A DNA stretch of 64,000 nt from Phyllobacterium sp. T1293 (GTDB lineage: Bacteria > Pseudomonadota > Alphaproteobacteria > Rhizobiales > Rhizobiaceae), in assembly GCF_020731415.2 (NCBI RefSeq), contig NZ_CP088276.1, positions 412,848 through 476,847 on the forward strand, read 5' to 3'. A program made the translations under genes and the position numbers. Shown here one piece after another: positions 27,458 to 37,283 of the stretch (positions within the stretch are counted from its first letter, which is position 1; every line of letters starts with the position of its first letter). The notes beneath the pieces were generated by a model that worked only from the letters and a program-made list of their open reading frames with translations, did no database searches and was not told where the DNA came from.

Positions 27458-28315
27458 ATGACGGAATCAGTTCGGGCGAGGCTGAGCGAGAGCCTTTTAA
27501 CTGCCACCAATGCAGAAAAGGCGATCGCTAACTACATGCTGGCAAATCTAAACGGCTTGCCATTCGAGACATCGGCAACGCTGGCCGCCAAGGTTGGTGT
27601 CAGTGAACCTACAGTTGGGCGGTTTTGTCGGTCTCTGGGTTACGCGCGCTTTAAAGATCTCAAATCAGATCTGAGGGACAATATAGGGGATCGGCCTTGG
27701 CTGGTCGGTGATCGCCTCAAGGAATTCCGCGATCGCAATCTCGAAGGGGATATGCTTGCGCGCAGTTTGGATTTGGAAATAGCAGCGTTGGTTCGAATCT
27801 ACGAAATTGCGCATACGAAAGAATGGAAACGCACCATCAAGCGCTTGGCTACAATACCGAGGGTATTTGTAGCCGGCTTCCAGACAGAGCGCGGAATGGC
27901 TCAGTATTTTGCCAATCAGTTGCAATATCTTCGTCCGAACGTATCTTTGGCTGATGTCGCAGGTGGCAATTTCCATGAAATTCTTATGGAGCCGCCAAAA
28001 TCCTCCTGTCTGGTCCTTTTCGAAGCGCGTCGTTACTCGCAATTGGCAATATCATTGGCGCGCGAGGCGCGAAGTGCAAAAATCCCCATTACTCTCGTCA
28101 CAGATGCGTTTTGTGATTGGGGTCATGATTTGGTCGACGAAATGTTCGTGGTTCCAACAGAGTTTGATATGTTTTGGGAATCAACGGCGCAGATGGCCAG
28201 TCTGGGTAATTTGCTGCTGAACGGTGTCTTCAACGAACTGGGCGTTTCGGTTGAAAAGCGAATGAACAAAGTCTCGGAACTTCACGGCAAATTCACGGGG
28301 TATGTGGGTGAATGA
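27458..28315 (+). CDS. RpiR/MurR-family transcriptional regulator (HTH_6 + SIS)
   Basis: A 285-residue regulator with an N-terminal HTH_6 domain (residues 1-77, ATLAAKVGVSEPTVGRFCRS). A SIS fold lies from about residue 115 (PRVFVAGFQTERGMAQYFAN; SLAREARSAKIPITLVTD). SIS domains usually bind phosphosugars such as MurNAc-6-phosphate, so an amino-sugar or peptidoglycan-derived inducer is possible but not shown. AGGGGAAAAA precedes the ATG. It is divergent from the module A transporter operon and probably regulates it. Confidence 0.88.
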   Translation: MTESVRARLSESLLTATNAEKAIANYMLANLNGLPFETSATLAAKVGVSEPTVGRFCRSLGYARFKDLKSDLRDNIGDRPWLVGDRLKEFRDRNLEGDMLARSLDLEIAALVRIYEIAHTKEWKRTIKRLATIPRVFVAGFQTERGMAQYFANQLQYLRPNVSLADVAGGNFHEILMEPPKSSCLVLFEARRYSQLAISLAREARSAKIPITLVTDAFCDWGHDLVDEMFVVPTEFDMFWESTAQMASLGNLLLNGVFNELGVSVEKRMNKVSELHGKFTGYVGE

Positions 28316-28329
28316 AAGGCTGCCAGGTT

Positions 28330-29592
28330 TCAAAAGAACGTTTTGAACACCTCCTGCACATTATAATCGTCATCTACCAGATAGATGATTTCCCATTTAT
28401 CGAACGTGGTGCATGGATGTGAAATCCCAAGGCCAATGCGGTCGCCGTATGCGAGATTCAAACTGGGATCGAACCGCATAAAACTATGCTGGTCGTTAAT
28501 ATCGATGATCTGGCACTCCGGAGGAAGATCGTGTGGACGGTTGCAGGAATTGGCCAGTAACAATGGCACTGGCAACCCTGCATCGGTCCCGCAATCACGA
28601 CGTCCGGCAGTCAGCAACGCAAGTCCAGGCTCGGGGATCGATTGTACATAAGTCCATATCTCAAGCGCGCGCCTCAGGCCATCCAGTTCACCAACCGCTG
28701 ATTTCAAACGATCGTGATGGGTGTGATAAATACCGGAATCATGAGTAACGTAGCAGCCGCTGCGTGTTACCACCCGCAATCCGGTTTTGGACAGTTGTTC
28801 AAGGACGATATCATAATACGAAGATCCTCCAGCCGAGATGATGGGATCAGCGGTCTCGAATAGGCTCTGACGATGAAAGGATTGCGCGAGAGCCGCAATG
28901 TCACTGACGAACGCTGCAACCGCATCTTCCTGAGAGCCCGTTTTCGCTCTGATCAATCCCTCGAAGGCTTCAATTCCTATCAGTCGCACCTCGGGCGTGG
29001 ACCGGATTTGGATGGCCAGTTCAGTTGCAAGCTTATTGGTCCGGCAACCGGTACGTCCGCCTTTGTATCCGCGTTCGATAAGCAATTGAACAGGATGCTG
29101 TAAATGATTACGGCGAGCCGCATCCGCGACGGCTCTCACCCCTTCAACGCTATCAACGATCATCATGAAATCGAGTTCAGGCGACTGCACCATTGCAATA
29201 ATCGCATCAAGCTCTGCGTCCCCGACCGCCTGATTGGCCAGGATAATCCTTTCTGCGCCGAAGCTGCGGCAAACGCGCATCTGATGAACTGTCGCGACGG
29301 TCAATCCCCATGCACCATCGGCAATTTGGCGAGCCATTATCTGCGGACACATTGTTGTTTTGACGTGAGGAGCAATCAGTGCGCCCCGTTCGGCAACAAA
29401 CTGCTTCATCCAGCGTGAATTGTGCATAAGAGCATCCGAGCGGATGATTGCAGCTGGAAGGGGGATGTCACCGTTCAGCACGTTCCAGTGCTTTCTGCCA
29501 ACATCACCCATCGCCATGCGCTGTCCAAATGGAAAGCTCTTGACGGTGTCATCCAGCACCATGGATGCAAGGGCATCTGTATTGAATGGCAT
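28330..29592 (-). CDS. D-serine dehydratase-like / D-threonine aldolase-family PLP enzyme
   Basis: A 420-residue protein with an N-terminal alanine-racemase-type PLP barrel (Lys in IAPHVKTTMCPQ near residue 79) and a C-terminal domain ending in the HPCTTFDKW motif. In D-serine dehydratases of this fold, the motif supplies the His-Cys zinc site. Known relatives deaminate D-serine or cleave D-3-hydroxyamino acids. The GGSSYYDIVLEQL segment is typical of the family. It follows a DAO-family flavoprotein gene in the same operon, which favours D-amino-acid catabolism. It reads towards the convergent RpiR gene, with only 14 bases between the two stops. Confidence 0.87.
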   Translation of the reverse strand: MPFNTDALASMVLDDTVKSFPFGQRMAMGDVGRKHWNVLNGDIPLPAAIIRSDALMHNSRWMKQFVAERGALIAPHVKTTMCPQIMARQIADGAWGLTVATVHQMRVCRSFGAERIILANQAVGDAELDAIIAMVQSPELDFMMIVDSVEGVRAVADAARRNHLQHPVQLLIERGYKGGRTGCRTNKLATELAIQIRSTPEVRLIGIEAFEGLIRAKTGSQEDAVAAFVSDIAALAQSFHRQSLFETADPIISAGGSSYYDIVLEQLSKTGLRVVTRSGCYVTHDSGIYHTHHDRLKSAVGELDGLRRALEIWTYVQSIPEPGLALLTAGRRDCGTDAGLPVPLLLANSCNRPHDLPPECQIIDINDQHSFMRFDPSLNLAYGDRIGLGISHPCTTFDKWEIIYLVDDDYNVQEVFKTFF

Positions 29593-29612
29593 AGGTGCGT
29601 CCTCTTGATAAT

Positions 29613-30764
29613 CTAAATGTCAGTCTTGTCTGATACGAACGATGTGAGTTGAACGCGCGCGGGGGAAACAGCGCCAACGTCGAAACCTTCGTCGAGGATT
29701 GCGCTTGGTACCGCCTTACCGCAGGCAAGCGCAGCAGCCACTTTTGCAAGTGCAGGTGCTGACTGAATGCCATAGCCGCCCTGACCGGCAAGCCAGAAGA
29801 AACCTGGCAGGTGGGGATCGTAGCCCACGACGGGACTTCTATCCGCTGCAAATGTGCGCAAGCCAGCCCAGTGTCTTGTTATGGTTCTGACTGGCAAATC
29901 GGCCGCCTGCTGAATGCGGTCGATCGCGATTGCCAGATCCATTTCTTCCGCCTGTGCATCGCAGGGCGCGCTCGGCGTTTCGTCAGCCGGAGAAGCCAGC
30001 AGCTTGCCTGCTTCCGGTTTGAAATAGAATTTTTCATCTATATCAAGCACGAGAGGCCAGGAAGACACATCCACGTCCGTAGGAGCATCCAGTATCATCG
30101 CAGTCCGGCGAAGAGGAGTAAGGCCAACAGTGGAAGCCCCGGCATCGGTTGCCAGGCTATCGGCCCAGGCGCCCGCTGCATTGATCACAGCCGCGCATTG
30201 AAAAGTTGTTTTTTGGGTTGTGATCTCCCAACCTGCTGAACTTCTCGCCAGGTTCAAGACTTCTTCTGACGTTGCAATTTGAGCTCCGCGTGAACGGGCG
30301 CCGCGCAGGTAACCCTGATGCAACGCGTGGACGTCAATGTCCATGGAGCTTTCGTCCAGCAATGCGCAGGCAACATAGTCTTGGCGCATAATAGATACGC
30401 GGCTGCATACATCTCCAGCGGTCAGGAGGTAAGACTTTTTCCCACCACGTCCGAGTATGTTTGTCATTGCTGCAACACTGGCCATCTGGTCTTTTCTGGC
30501 AATGAACATGACATCGCGTGGGGTAAGGAGTGCATTCTGCGTAAAATTCTCAGGCGGAGTTTCGTATGTGCTGCGGCTGGCACGAGTGAGGGCCCGGATT
30601 GTCGCGTTGCCATAATTCTCTGAAAAAAGCGCTGCAGACCTTCCGGTGGTGTGATAACCGCAGTGCGCTTCCCGCTCGATAAGGAGGACGGATGAACAAG
30701 CAGCCAACTCGTAAGCGACAGACGCTCCCGCAATGCCACCCCCAATAATTACAAAATCAAACAT
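29613..30764 (-). CDS. FAD-dependent oxidoreductase (DAO family), module B
   Basis: A 383-residue flavoprotein with an N-terminal dinucleotide motif (FVIIGGGIAGASVAYELA), the HTTGRSAALFSENYG segment typical of glycine/D-amino-acid oxidase relatives, and a C-terminal GQGGYGIQSAPALAKV closing motif. The ATG at 30764 has AGGAG five bases upstream. It is the first gene of a two-gene operon with the D-serine-dehydratase-like gene and is divergent from the XRE-cupin regulator. Together they suggest oxidation and deamination of D- or unusual amino acids. Confidence 0.87.
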   Translation of the reverse strand: MFDFVIIGGGIAGASVAYELAACSSVLLIEREAHCGYHTTGRSAALFSENYGNATIRALTRASRSTYETPPENFTQNALLTPRDVMFIARKDQMASVAAMTNILGRGGKKSYLLTAGDVCSRVSIMRQDYVACALLDESSMDIDVHALHQGYLRGARSRGAQIATSEEVLNLARSSAGWEITTQKTTFQCAAVINAAGAWADSLATDAGASTVGLTPLRRTAMILDAPTDVDVSSWPLVLDIDEKFYFKPEAGKLLASPADETPSAPCDAQAEEMDLAIAIDRIQQAADLPVRTITRHWAGLRTFAADRSPVVGYDPHLPGFFWLAGQGGYGIQSAPALAKVAAALACGKAVPSAILDEGFDVGAVSPARVQLTSFVSDKTDI

Positions 30765-30790
30765 AATCACTCCTAAATTTAGCGTATAAG

Positions 30791-30826
30791 AAACATAATT
30801 TTCCTATTGATCAAGTAAATTTTCCT
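30791..30826 (+). promoter_or_regulatory. Operator-like motif in the DAO / XRE-cupin intergenic region
   Basis: The string GAAACATAATTTTCCTAT (30790-30807) is identical over 18 bases to one at 38815-38832 in the M81/M55 intergenic region. Here AATTTTCCT also recurs as a direct repeat 21 bases apart (30797-30805 and 30818-30826), two helical turns. A shared exact 18-mer in two divergent promoter regions of one locus points to a common regulator, probably the adjacent XRE-cupin protein. Confidence 0.65.
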
Positions 30827-30890
30827 TATCGCGTCGATCCATACGCTGTAGTACCGTTCATTTGAAAAATTGCAGGATGATAAAATTACA

Positions 30891-31565
30891 ATGACTGATC
30901 AGAAAACGGGATTGGGTGATTTTCTCCGGGACATTCGTATCCGCAAGCACTGGACTCTGCTTGAAGTCAGCGAGATGACGGGACTGGCAGTGTCCACGCT
31001 CTCCAAAGTTGAAAATAACCAGATGTCCCTGACCTATGATCGGCTGGTTCAATTGGCGGCGGGCCTTGGCGTCGACATCGTGGAACTTTTCGGCACCAGA
31101 TCGACAGACGCAACCCCCAGTTTTTTGGGGCGCAGGGCAATAAGCCGGCAAGGCGAGGGGCGGCTTATTCAAACTGGCAACTATGACTATCTCTATCTAT
31201 GTACAGAGATTTCCAAGAAATCCATGGTGCCCATTCTTGCCGTTCTGCATGCCCGCTCGATGGAGGAGTTTGGCGAGTTTATCCATCACGACGGTCAGGA
31301 ATACACTTATGTTATCGAGGGATCGCTGGAACTGCATACGGAGCATTATGAGCCCGTAACCCTCAAGGCAGGAGACTCTGTCTATTTCGACGCGTCAATG
31401 GGGCACGCTTATCTCTCGATCAGCGATACGCCTGCCAGAATACTGTGTGTCTGCTCGACATCCGAAAAGGAACTCATCAACTCATTGATCGGTGCCGATG
31501 GTGAAGTTTCCAGCATGAAAAAGAAATCTAGGAATTTGAGTAAAACAAGTACGATAAGAAAATAA
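30891..31565 (+). CDS. XRE-cupin transcriptional regulator
   Basis: A 224-residue regulator with an N-terminal XRE helix-turn-helix (WTLLEVSEMTGLAVSTLSKV, residues 20-40) and a C-terminal cupin (about 130-205: IHHDGQEYTYVIEGSLELHT, with YFDASMGHAY). Members of this group often sense amino acids or polyamines. The ATG at 30891 is chosen; a TTG at 30870 is in frame but lies very close to the putative operator. It begins the rightward part of module B and probably controls both flanking divergent promoters. Confidence 0.88.
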   Translation: MTDQKTGLGDFLRDIRIRKHWTLLEVSEMTGLAVSTLSKVENNQMSLTYDRLVQLAAGLGVDIVELFGTRSTDATPSFLGRRAISRQGEGRLIQTGNYDYLYLCTEISKKSMVPILAVLHARSMEEFGEFIHHDGQEYTYVIEGSLELHTEHYEPVTLKAGDSVYFDASMGHAYLSISDTPARILCVCSTSEKELINSLIGADGEVSSMKKKSRNLSKTSTIRK

Positions 31566-31661
31566 GTTGCGCTTAGGAAAATCATTACCTATTCTGAATT
31601 TGCGGATTAATTGCCGGAAACAAGGCGCCGTTCGTGTCCGCCGAACCTCAGAGGGTATAAA

Positions 31662-33203
31662 ATGGTTTTCTCAAGTTGGAAGAAAGTGGGGCTTGCCCTG
31701 TTGCTCGCCGCATCGGTCAGCGGCAGTGCCATGGCTGCGACTGATGTTCTGGTTCTTGCGCGGGCTGAAGATCCCCCCACGGCAGATCCGGGCGTAGAAA
31801 TCAGCAATAGTGGCTATACCCTCATCTATGCAGCTTACGAACATCTGGTTGCTTACAAAGGCGGGACCACCGAAGTTGAACCTGAACTTGCCGAAAGTTG
31901 GTCGGTTGATGCCACCAACCTTGTGTGGACAATCAAACTCGCGGCGGGGCATAAATTTGACGATGGTTCGCCGGTCGATGCTGCTGCAGTTAAATTCAGT
32001 TTTGATCGCCTGCTCAAGCTGAAGGCTGGACCATCCGATTCATTTCCCGTGCTGCAGGAAGTTCAAGTCATCGATCCAATGACTGTGAAGTTCATTCTGT
32101 CTGCACCTTTCGCTCCATTTTTGTCGACTCTGGCTGTGTCAGGGGCGGCGATTGTCAACCCAAAGGTAATGGAGCATGAGGTCGACGCTGATATGGCCAA
32201 GGCATGGCTCGCCGAACACACCGCAGGCAGCGGTCCATACAAAATTGCAAGCTGGGAACGTAACCAAAGTATTGTGCTCGATCGGAACACCCATTTTTCC
32301 GGACCGGCACCTTCGCTACGGCAGGTCATAATACGGGTGATGGGCGAGGTATCTGCCCGGCGCCTTCAACTCGTCAATGGTGATGCGGATATCATCGAAC
32401 AGGTGCCTGTCGATCAGGCTGAGGCGCTGAAGAAAGAGCCGGCAATTGTCGTTGAAAGTAATCCCAGTCTCTATGTGAGCTACGTCTATCTCAACAATAA
32501 ACGACCGCCATTGGACGATGTACGCGTACGGCAGGCCATTGCCTATGCGGTCGATTACAAAGGCATTGTCGATGGTATCATGCAAGGGCAGGCGGAGCAG
32601 ATGCGCGGCGCTGTGCCCGACGGAATGTGGGGTCACGATCCGTCAGGTTTCCAGTACAGCTACGATATTGAAAAAGCCAAATCGCTTTTGAAAGAAGCGG
32701 GGCAATCGAACATCCATCTCACCTATACGTTTTCGCAAGCTGATACATCGTGGGAACCGGTTGGCCTTGCTTTGCAAGCCAGTCTGGCAGAAATAGGTAT
32801 TAAACTGGATTTGCAGGCCGTTGCCGATACCACAAAGCGCGAAATGGCCGCCAAAGGCAATTATGACCTTGCGCCCGGTGCCTGGACCCCCGACTTTGCC
32901 GACCCTTACATGTTCATGAATTACTGGTTTGATCCGGCAAGGATGGGTGGGCCAGGAAACCGTGCATTCTACGATAATGCAAAGGTGACCGATCTGGTTC
33001 GCGAGGCGGCGAGCATCGTCGATCAACCCAAACGCGAAAAGCTCTATCTGGAAGCTCAGACGCTCTCCACACAGGATGCACCTTATCTCTATCTCATTCA
33101 AAAGAATGATATTTTTGCCAGGCGCGCCGCAGTCGAAGGTTATGTTTATAACCCGATGCTAATCCAGGTCTACAACTTCGCAAAGATGTCGAAGAAGGAT
33201 TAG
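31662..33203 (+). CDS. Substrate-binding protein, SBP_bac_5 family, module B
   Basis: A 513-residue precursor with a Sec signal peptide (MVFSSWKKVGLALLLAAS, cleavage after AMA). A family 5 binding domain follows, with ELAESWSVDATNLVWTIKL and VRQAIAYAVDYKGIVDGI as typical blocks. AGAGGG lies before the ATG at 31662; a longer reading from 31611 has no support. It leads a transporter operon whose permeases and ATPases follow, and a strong hairpin separates it from them. Confidence 0.92.
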   Translation: MVFSSWKKVGLALLLAASVSGSAMAATDVLVLARAEDPPTADPGVEISNSGYTLIYAAYEHLVAYKGGTTEVEPELAESWSVDATNLVWTIKLAAGHKFDDGSPVDAAAVKFSFDRLLKLKAGPSDSFPVLQEVQVIDPMTVKFILSAPFAPFLSTLAVSGAAIVNPKVMEHEVDADMAKAWLAEHTAGSGPYKIASWERNQSIVLDRNTHFSGPAPSLRQVIIRVMGEVSARRLQLVNGDADIIEQVPVDQAEALKKEPAIVVESNPSLYVSYVYLNNKRPPLDDVRVRQAIAYAVDYKGIVDGIMQGQAEQMRGAVPDGMWGHDPSGFQYSYDIEKAKSLLKEAGQSNIHLTYTFSQADTSWEPVGLALQASLAEIGIKLDLQAVADTTKREMAAKGNYDLAPGAWTPDFADPYMFMNYWFDPARMGGPGNRAFYDNAKVTDLVREAASIVDQPKREKLYLEAQTLSTQDAPYLYLIQKNDIFARRAAVEGYVYNPMLIQVYNFAKMSKKD

Positions 33204-33220
33204 TCAGGGCCGCAGCATCC

Positions 33221-33256
33221 TTACCTCCTGCCGACGTGTTGATTGGCGGGAGGTAA
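33221..33256 (+). terminator. Hairpin between module B binding protein and DppB
   Basis: A 12-bp stem with one wobble (33221-33232 with 33245-33256) and a 12-base loop follows the binding-protein stop by 17 bases and has no U-tract. It is more likely a transcript stabiliser or partial processing site that raises binding-protein level than a full terminator. Confidence 0.6.
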
Positions 33257-33342
33257 CCTCAAATTCTGTTCCAAAAGGACGGAAGCGGAATGCGTACATC
33301 TAATGATGTGAAGAATACAAAACCTGCACGAAATGAGGACTG

Positions 33343-34365
33343 ATGTTTATGACAATCGCCCGAATTATCGTTCCGCGCTTTATATTATTGTTTTTTGTAG
33401 TTTTCGGCGTTGCCATCATTACATTCACCATTTCACATCTGATCCCGGGCGATCCTGCCCGTATGATTGCTGGCGATCGTGCAAGTGCAGAGACGCTGGA
33501 GAACGTGCGCCGTGACCTTGGTCTTGATCGGCCTGTGACAGATCAGTTCGTCATCTATGTGCGCAACTTGGTGCATGGGGACCTTGGAACGTCATTGCGG
33601 ACTCGCCGGCCGGTCGCTGCCGATATTGCCACATTTCTACCGGCAACACTGGAGCTTGGATGTATCTCCCTCCTGTTGGCAGTCCTAATCGGCGTACCGC
33701 TTGGGGTTTTTTCCGCGATCTACAAGGATGGCCCTATCGATCAGATAGCTCGTACGATCTCGGTTTGCGGGATTTCAATGCCGGTATTCTGGTTCGGCAT
33801 GGTTGTCATCTTGTTGTTCTATGCCAAGCTTCAGATACTGCCTGGCAGCGGTCGGCTTGCCATGGAATTTGTCTCGCCTCAGCGGGTAACAGGTTTTTTC
33901 CTGATCGATACGTTGCTTGAGGGCAGGTTCGACGCTTTTCTGAGCGCCGTACGTCATCTCATCCTGCCGACCTTTGTTCTGGCGTTCGCAAATCTCGGCG
34001 TTATCACTCGGCAAATCCGTGCTTCAATGCTGGACGTGCTGCAGGAGGACTATATTCGAACGGCACGTGCCAGCGGTCTGCGTCGTAGAGCCATTATCTT
34101 CAACCACGCGCTGCGCAATGCGCTCATACCCTCGATTACATTACTGGGGCTGGCAATGGGTGATCTCTTGTATGGAGCGGTACTCACTGAGACCATATTC
34201 GCGTGGCCGGGGATGGGCACTTACGTTGTCACGTCGATTCAAACACTCGATTTTCCCGCCATTATGGGTTTCACCGTGGTGGCTTCGATCGGTTACGTTC
34301 TCATCAATCTCTTGATTGACCTGGCATATATGCTTGCTGACCCGCAGATCCGGGAGGTTGGATAA
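33343..34365 (+). CDS. Peptide ABC transporter permease, DppB type, module B
   Basis: A 340-residue inner-membrane permease with the DppB HLIPGDPARMIAGDRAS block near the N-terminus, RDLGLDRPVTDQFVIYVRN, and an EAA loop (QEDYIRTARASGLRRRAIIF). GAGG lies four bases before the ATG. Its stop overlaps the start of the DppC-type gene (TAATG). Confidence 0.94.
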   Translation: MFMTIARIIVPRFILLFFVVFGVAIITFTISHLIPGDPARMIAGDRASAETLENVRRDLGLDRPVTDQFVIYVRNLVHGDLGTSLRTRRPVAADIATFLPATLELGCISLLLAVLIGVPLGVFSAIYKDGPIDQIARTISVCGISMPVFWFGMVVILLFYAKLQILPGSGRLAMEFVSPQRVTGFFLIDTLLEGRFDAFLSAVRHLILPTFVLAFANLGVITRQIRASMLDVLQEDYIRTARASGLRRRAIIFNHALRNALIPSITLLGLAMGDLLYGAVLTETIFAWPGMGTYVVTSIQTLDFPAIMGFTVVASIGYVLINLLIDLAYMLADPQIREVG

Positions 34366-35261
34366 TGACGACAGTAAATCCTGAGGAGCGTACCCATACC
34401 ACTTTTGTGATGCTTCGTTCGCGCTTGCACTTCCTGTGGTATCTGACGCGGCGCAGCCCTTTGACGGTGATTGGCTTCTTGATCATATTGCTCGTCATCA
34501 TCATGGTGATTGGCGCGCCTTTCATCGCGCCCTACGATCCAAACAAGGTCATGCTCTCGTCCCGGCTGTTACCGCCAAGTTCCATTCATTGGTTCGGGAC
34601 AGATGAAGTTGGCAGAGATCTGTTTTCGCGGGTTGTCTACGGTTCGCGTGCGTCCTGTGGTGCCGCCTTTATGATCGTATTCATTTCAATGAGTGCGGGC
34701 GTCTTTCTTGGTTGTCTGTCCGGAGTGGTCGGCGGTGTTTTCGACAGCGCGATGATGCGGACGATGGACGTCGTTCTCGCTCTGCCCGCACTCGTACTCG
34801 CCATGGCACTGGCTGCCGCATTAGGCCCGAGCCTGTTCAACTCGATGCTTGCCGTCGCTATTGTCCGTATACCTGCCTATGTAAGACTATCCCGCGGTCA
34901 GACCCTCTCATTGCGGGAGCGCATTTTTGTAAAGGCATCGCGCACGTTCGGCGCATCCAATCTTTATATCCTGCGTTGGCATTTGCTGCCGAACGCGCTT
35001 TCGCCGCTCATTGTGCAGGCGACGCTCGATCTCGGGGGCATTGTGCTTATAGCGGCAGCCCTCAGCTTCATCGGTCTTGGTGCCCAACCGCCTACGGCGG
35101 AATGGGGAGCTCTTGTCAGCAGTGGCCGAAGCTTCATTCTCGATCAGTGGTGGTATGGCACGTTTCCGGGGCTCGCTATCCTCGTGACTGCCATGGGATG
35201 CAATCTTTTGGGTGATGGCATTCGTGACATGCTGGATCCACGATTGGGACCGAACGAATGA
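34365..35261 (+). CDS. Peptide ABC transporter permease, DppC type, module B
   Basis: A 298-residue inner-membrane permease with the WFGTDEVGRDLFSRVVYGSR motif and an EAA loop (RERIFVKASRTFGASNLYIL). It overlaps both neighbours by one to four bases, so the transporter genes are tightly coupled. It has a slightly longer cytoplasmic N-terminus than the module A protein. Confidence 0.94.
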   Translation: MTTVNPEERTHTTFVMLRSRLHFLWYLTRRSPLTVIGFLIILLVIIMVIGAPFIAPYDPNKVMLSSRLLPPSSIHWFGTDEVGRDLFSRVVYGSRASCGAAFMIVFISMSAGVFLGCLSGVVGGVFDSAMMRTMDVVLALPALVLAMALAAALGPSLFNSMLAVAIVRIPAYVRLSRGQTLSLRERIFVKASRTFGASNLYILRWHLLPNALSPLIVQATLDLGGIVLIAAALSFIGLGAQPPTAEWGALVSSGRSFILDQWWYGTFPGLAILVTAMGCNLLGDGIRDMLDPRLGPNE

Positions 35262-36268
35262 CAGATACCGCAATGAAGCCGCATGCGTTGAGCATAGAGA
35301 ATCTTTCGCTCGAATTCCCGACATATGGCGGTGCAGTCAAAGCGCTTGATGGCGTGACTATTCAGGTTGGTAATGCGGAAATAGTCGGTCTTGTGGGCGA
35401 GTCAGGTTGTGGAAAGTCTGTAAGCACCATGGCTGCAACGCGGCTTCTGCCAAAAGGCCGCTATAGGATTACGCAAGGCTCAATCAGGCTTTTCGGGCGT
35501 GATCCGAGCGCAATGAGCGATGACGACCTGCAACAGGTTCGCGGTAAGCTGGTGTCGACGATTTTTCAGGAACCGATGAATGCACTCAATCCTACCATTC
35601 GCATTGGCAAGCAACTTGTTGGAGTGATACGGCGTCATGAGGCAATCAGCAGGAAGGCCGCCGAAATTGTCGCGTCAAATATCCTGTCGGATATGCTGAT
35701 ACCGGAACCTTTACGTATCATGCAAGCATATCCCTTCGAACTTTCGGGAGGAATGCGTCAGCGTGTGCTCATCGCGATGGCCTTCTCGTGCAACCCTGGT
35801 TTAATCATCGCCGATGAGCCAACAACGGCTCTCGACGTCACGGTTCAGGCAGCGATTCTTCGCCTTATTCAAGGCCGTGCGCGCAGAACCGGTACCTCTG
35901 TGGTTTTCATTTCCCACAATATTGCAGTGGTGTCCCAGATATGTGATCGACTTTACATCATGTATGCAGGCCGCATCGTCGAGTCGGGCCCAACCCGTGC
36001 CGTCCTTGACAGTCCCCAGCACCCTTATACCCGCGCGCTTTTGCGATGCTTGCCGGAGCGTGTGCAACCCAAGGCGCAACTTGAATCCATTCCGGGCACT
36101 GTCCCAAATCTTATCGATCCGCCCGCTGGGTGTTTCTATCGTCCCCGCTGTCAGGAAGCGGATGAGCGTTGCTATGCAAAACCTCAGTCCACGACACTTG
36201 CGGGTGGACAGGAAGTTGCCTGCTGGCAGCGGTTGAAATCTCAAACCCCTGTATCGAGTGAGGCTTGA
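35258..36268 (+). CDS. Peptide ABC transporter ATPase, DppD type, module B
   Basis: A 336-residue ATPase with Walker A GESGCGKS, signature LSGGMRQRVLIAMAF, Walker [13 protein letters not shown] and the C-terminal Cys-bearing PAGCFYRPRCQEADERC extension. The ATG overlaps the stop of the permease gene (ATGA). Confidence 0.94.
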   Translation: MTDTAMKPHALSIENLSLEFPTYGGAVKALDGVTIQVGNAEIVGLVGESGCGKSVSTMAATRLLPKGRYRITQGSIRLFGRDPSAMSDDDLQQVRGKLVSTIFQEPMNALNPTIRIGKQLVGVIRRHEAISRKAAEIVASNILSDMLIPEPLRIMQAYPFELSGGMRQRVLIAMAFSCNPGLIIADEPTTALDVTVQAAILRLIQGRARRTGTSVVFISHNIAVVSQICDRLYIMYAGRIVESGPTRAVLDSPQHPYTRALLRCLPERVQPKAQLESIPGTVPNLIDPPAGCFYRPRCQEADERCYAKPQSTTLAGGQEVACWQRLKSQTPVSSEA

Positions 36269-36270
36269 CC

Positions 36271-37278
36271 ATGAACGCAGCTCCTCTTCTTAGCGTGGAA
36301 AATCTTACAGTTCGTTTTCCAGGTGCAAGAGATTGGTTTGGCCGCGCCATGTCCGAGGTGCACGCAGTCAACAACGTTGATCTTGTTGTATTGCCTGGCG
36401 AGAGTCTGGGTATCGTCGGCGAATCCGGATGCGGGAAAAGCACGCTTGTGCAGGCGGTGATAGGCCTCATTGCTCCCACAAGCGGGAGGATTGTGGTTGA
36501 GGGGCATGACTTTGCGGCAATAAGCGGTCGGCAGAAGACAGAAATCCGTCAGAAGATGCAGATCGTCTTTCAAGATCCTCAATCATCGCTTGATCCAAGG
36601 CTCCCGGTCTGGCGTCTCATCACAGAACCACTGCACATCAGGGGAGGCATGTCGACTGCGGCTTTACGGGTTCGGGCGCGGGAGCTCGCGGTTTCAGTTG
36701 GCTTGAGGGTTGAACATCTCGACCGTTTGGCACACGAATTCTCGGGTGGGCAGCGGCAGCGCATAGCTATCGCACGGGCACTCAGTACCGATCCGGAGCT
36801 TCTTATCCTTGATGAGCCGACGTCAGCCCTTGATGTGTCGGTGCAAGCCCAAATTATAAATCTGCTGCTGAAGTTACAGCGTGAATTGGGCCTGTCCTAT
36901 TTATTCATCTCGCATGATGTTTCACTCATCCGGCATTTCTGCGACCGCGTAGCGGTGATGTATCTCGGTCAGATAGTAGAAACAGGAGTATCTGCAGCAG
37001 TATTTGATCATCCTGCACATCCGTATACCAAGACCTTGCTCGCCAGTGTTCCCAGCCTTCAGAACTCTCTTCAGGACGTGGACGCCAGTCTTACTGGCGA
37101 ACTTCCCAACAATCGGCGTCTGCCGACAGGTTGCTATTACCGCGACCGCTGTCTGATTTCTTCTACCGAATGTGAAAAGCCGCAAGACCTTGCGACAGTG
37201 GCAGCTATCAAGCCGAATTTCGAAATCTCACGTGAGGCCAGAATATCGGATCACAAAGTTCGCTGCATATTGGCGTAA
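36271..37278 (+). CDS. Peptide ABC transporter ATPase, DppF type, module B
   Basis: A 335-residue ATPase with Walker A GESGCGKSTL, signature FSGGQRQRIAIARAL, Walker B LLILDEPTSALD and a C-terminal PTGCYYRDRC motif. The ATG at 36271 has GAGG upstream and lies three bases after the preceding stop; an in-frame TTG at 36265 is less likely. It is the last gene of this transporter operon. Confidence 0.94.
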   Translation: MNAAPLLSVENLTVRFPGARDWFGRAMSEVHAVNNVDLVVLPGESLGIVGESGCGKSTLVQAVIGLIAPTSGRIVVEGHDFAAISGRQKTEIRQKMQIVFQDPQSSLDPRLPVWRLITEPLHIRGGMSTAALRVRARELAVSVGLRVEHLDRLAHEFSGGQRQRIAIARALSTDPELLILDEPTSALDVSVQAQIINLLLKLQRELGLSYLFISHDVSLIRHFCDRVAVMYLGQIVETGVSAAVFDHPAHPYTKTLLASVPSLQNSLQDVDASLTGELPNNRRLPTGCYYRDRCLISSTECEKPQDLATVAAIKPNFEISREARISDHKVRCILA

Positions 37279-37283
37279 CGGCT

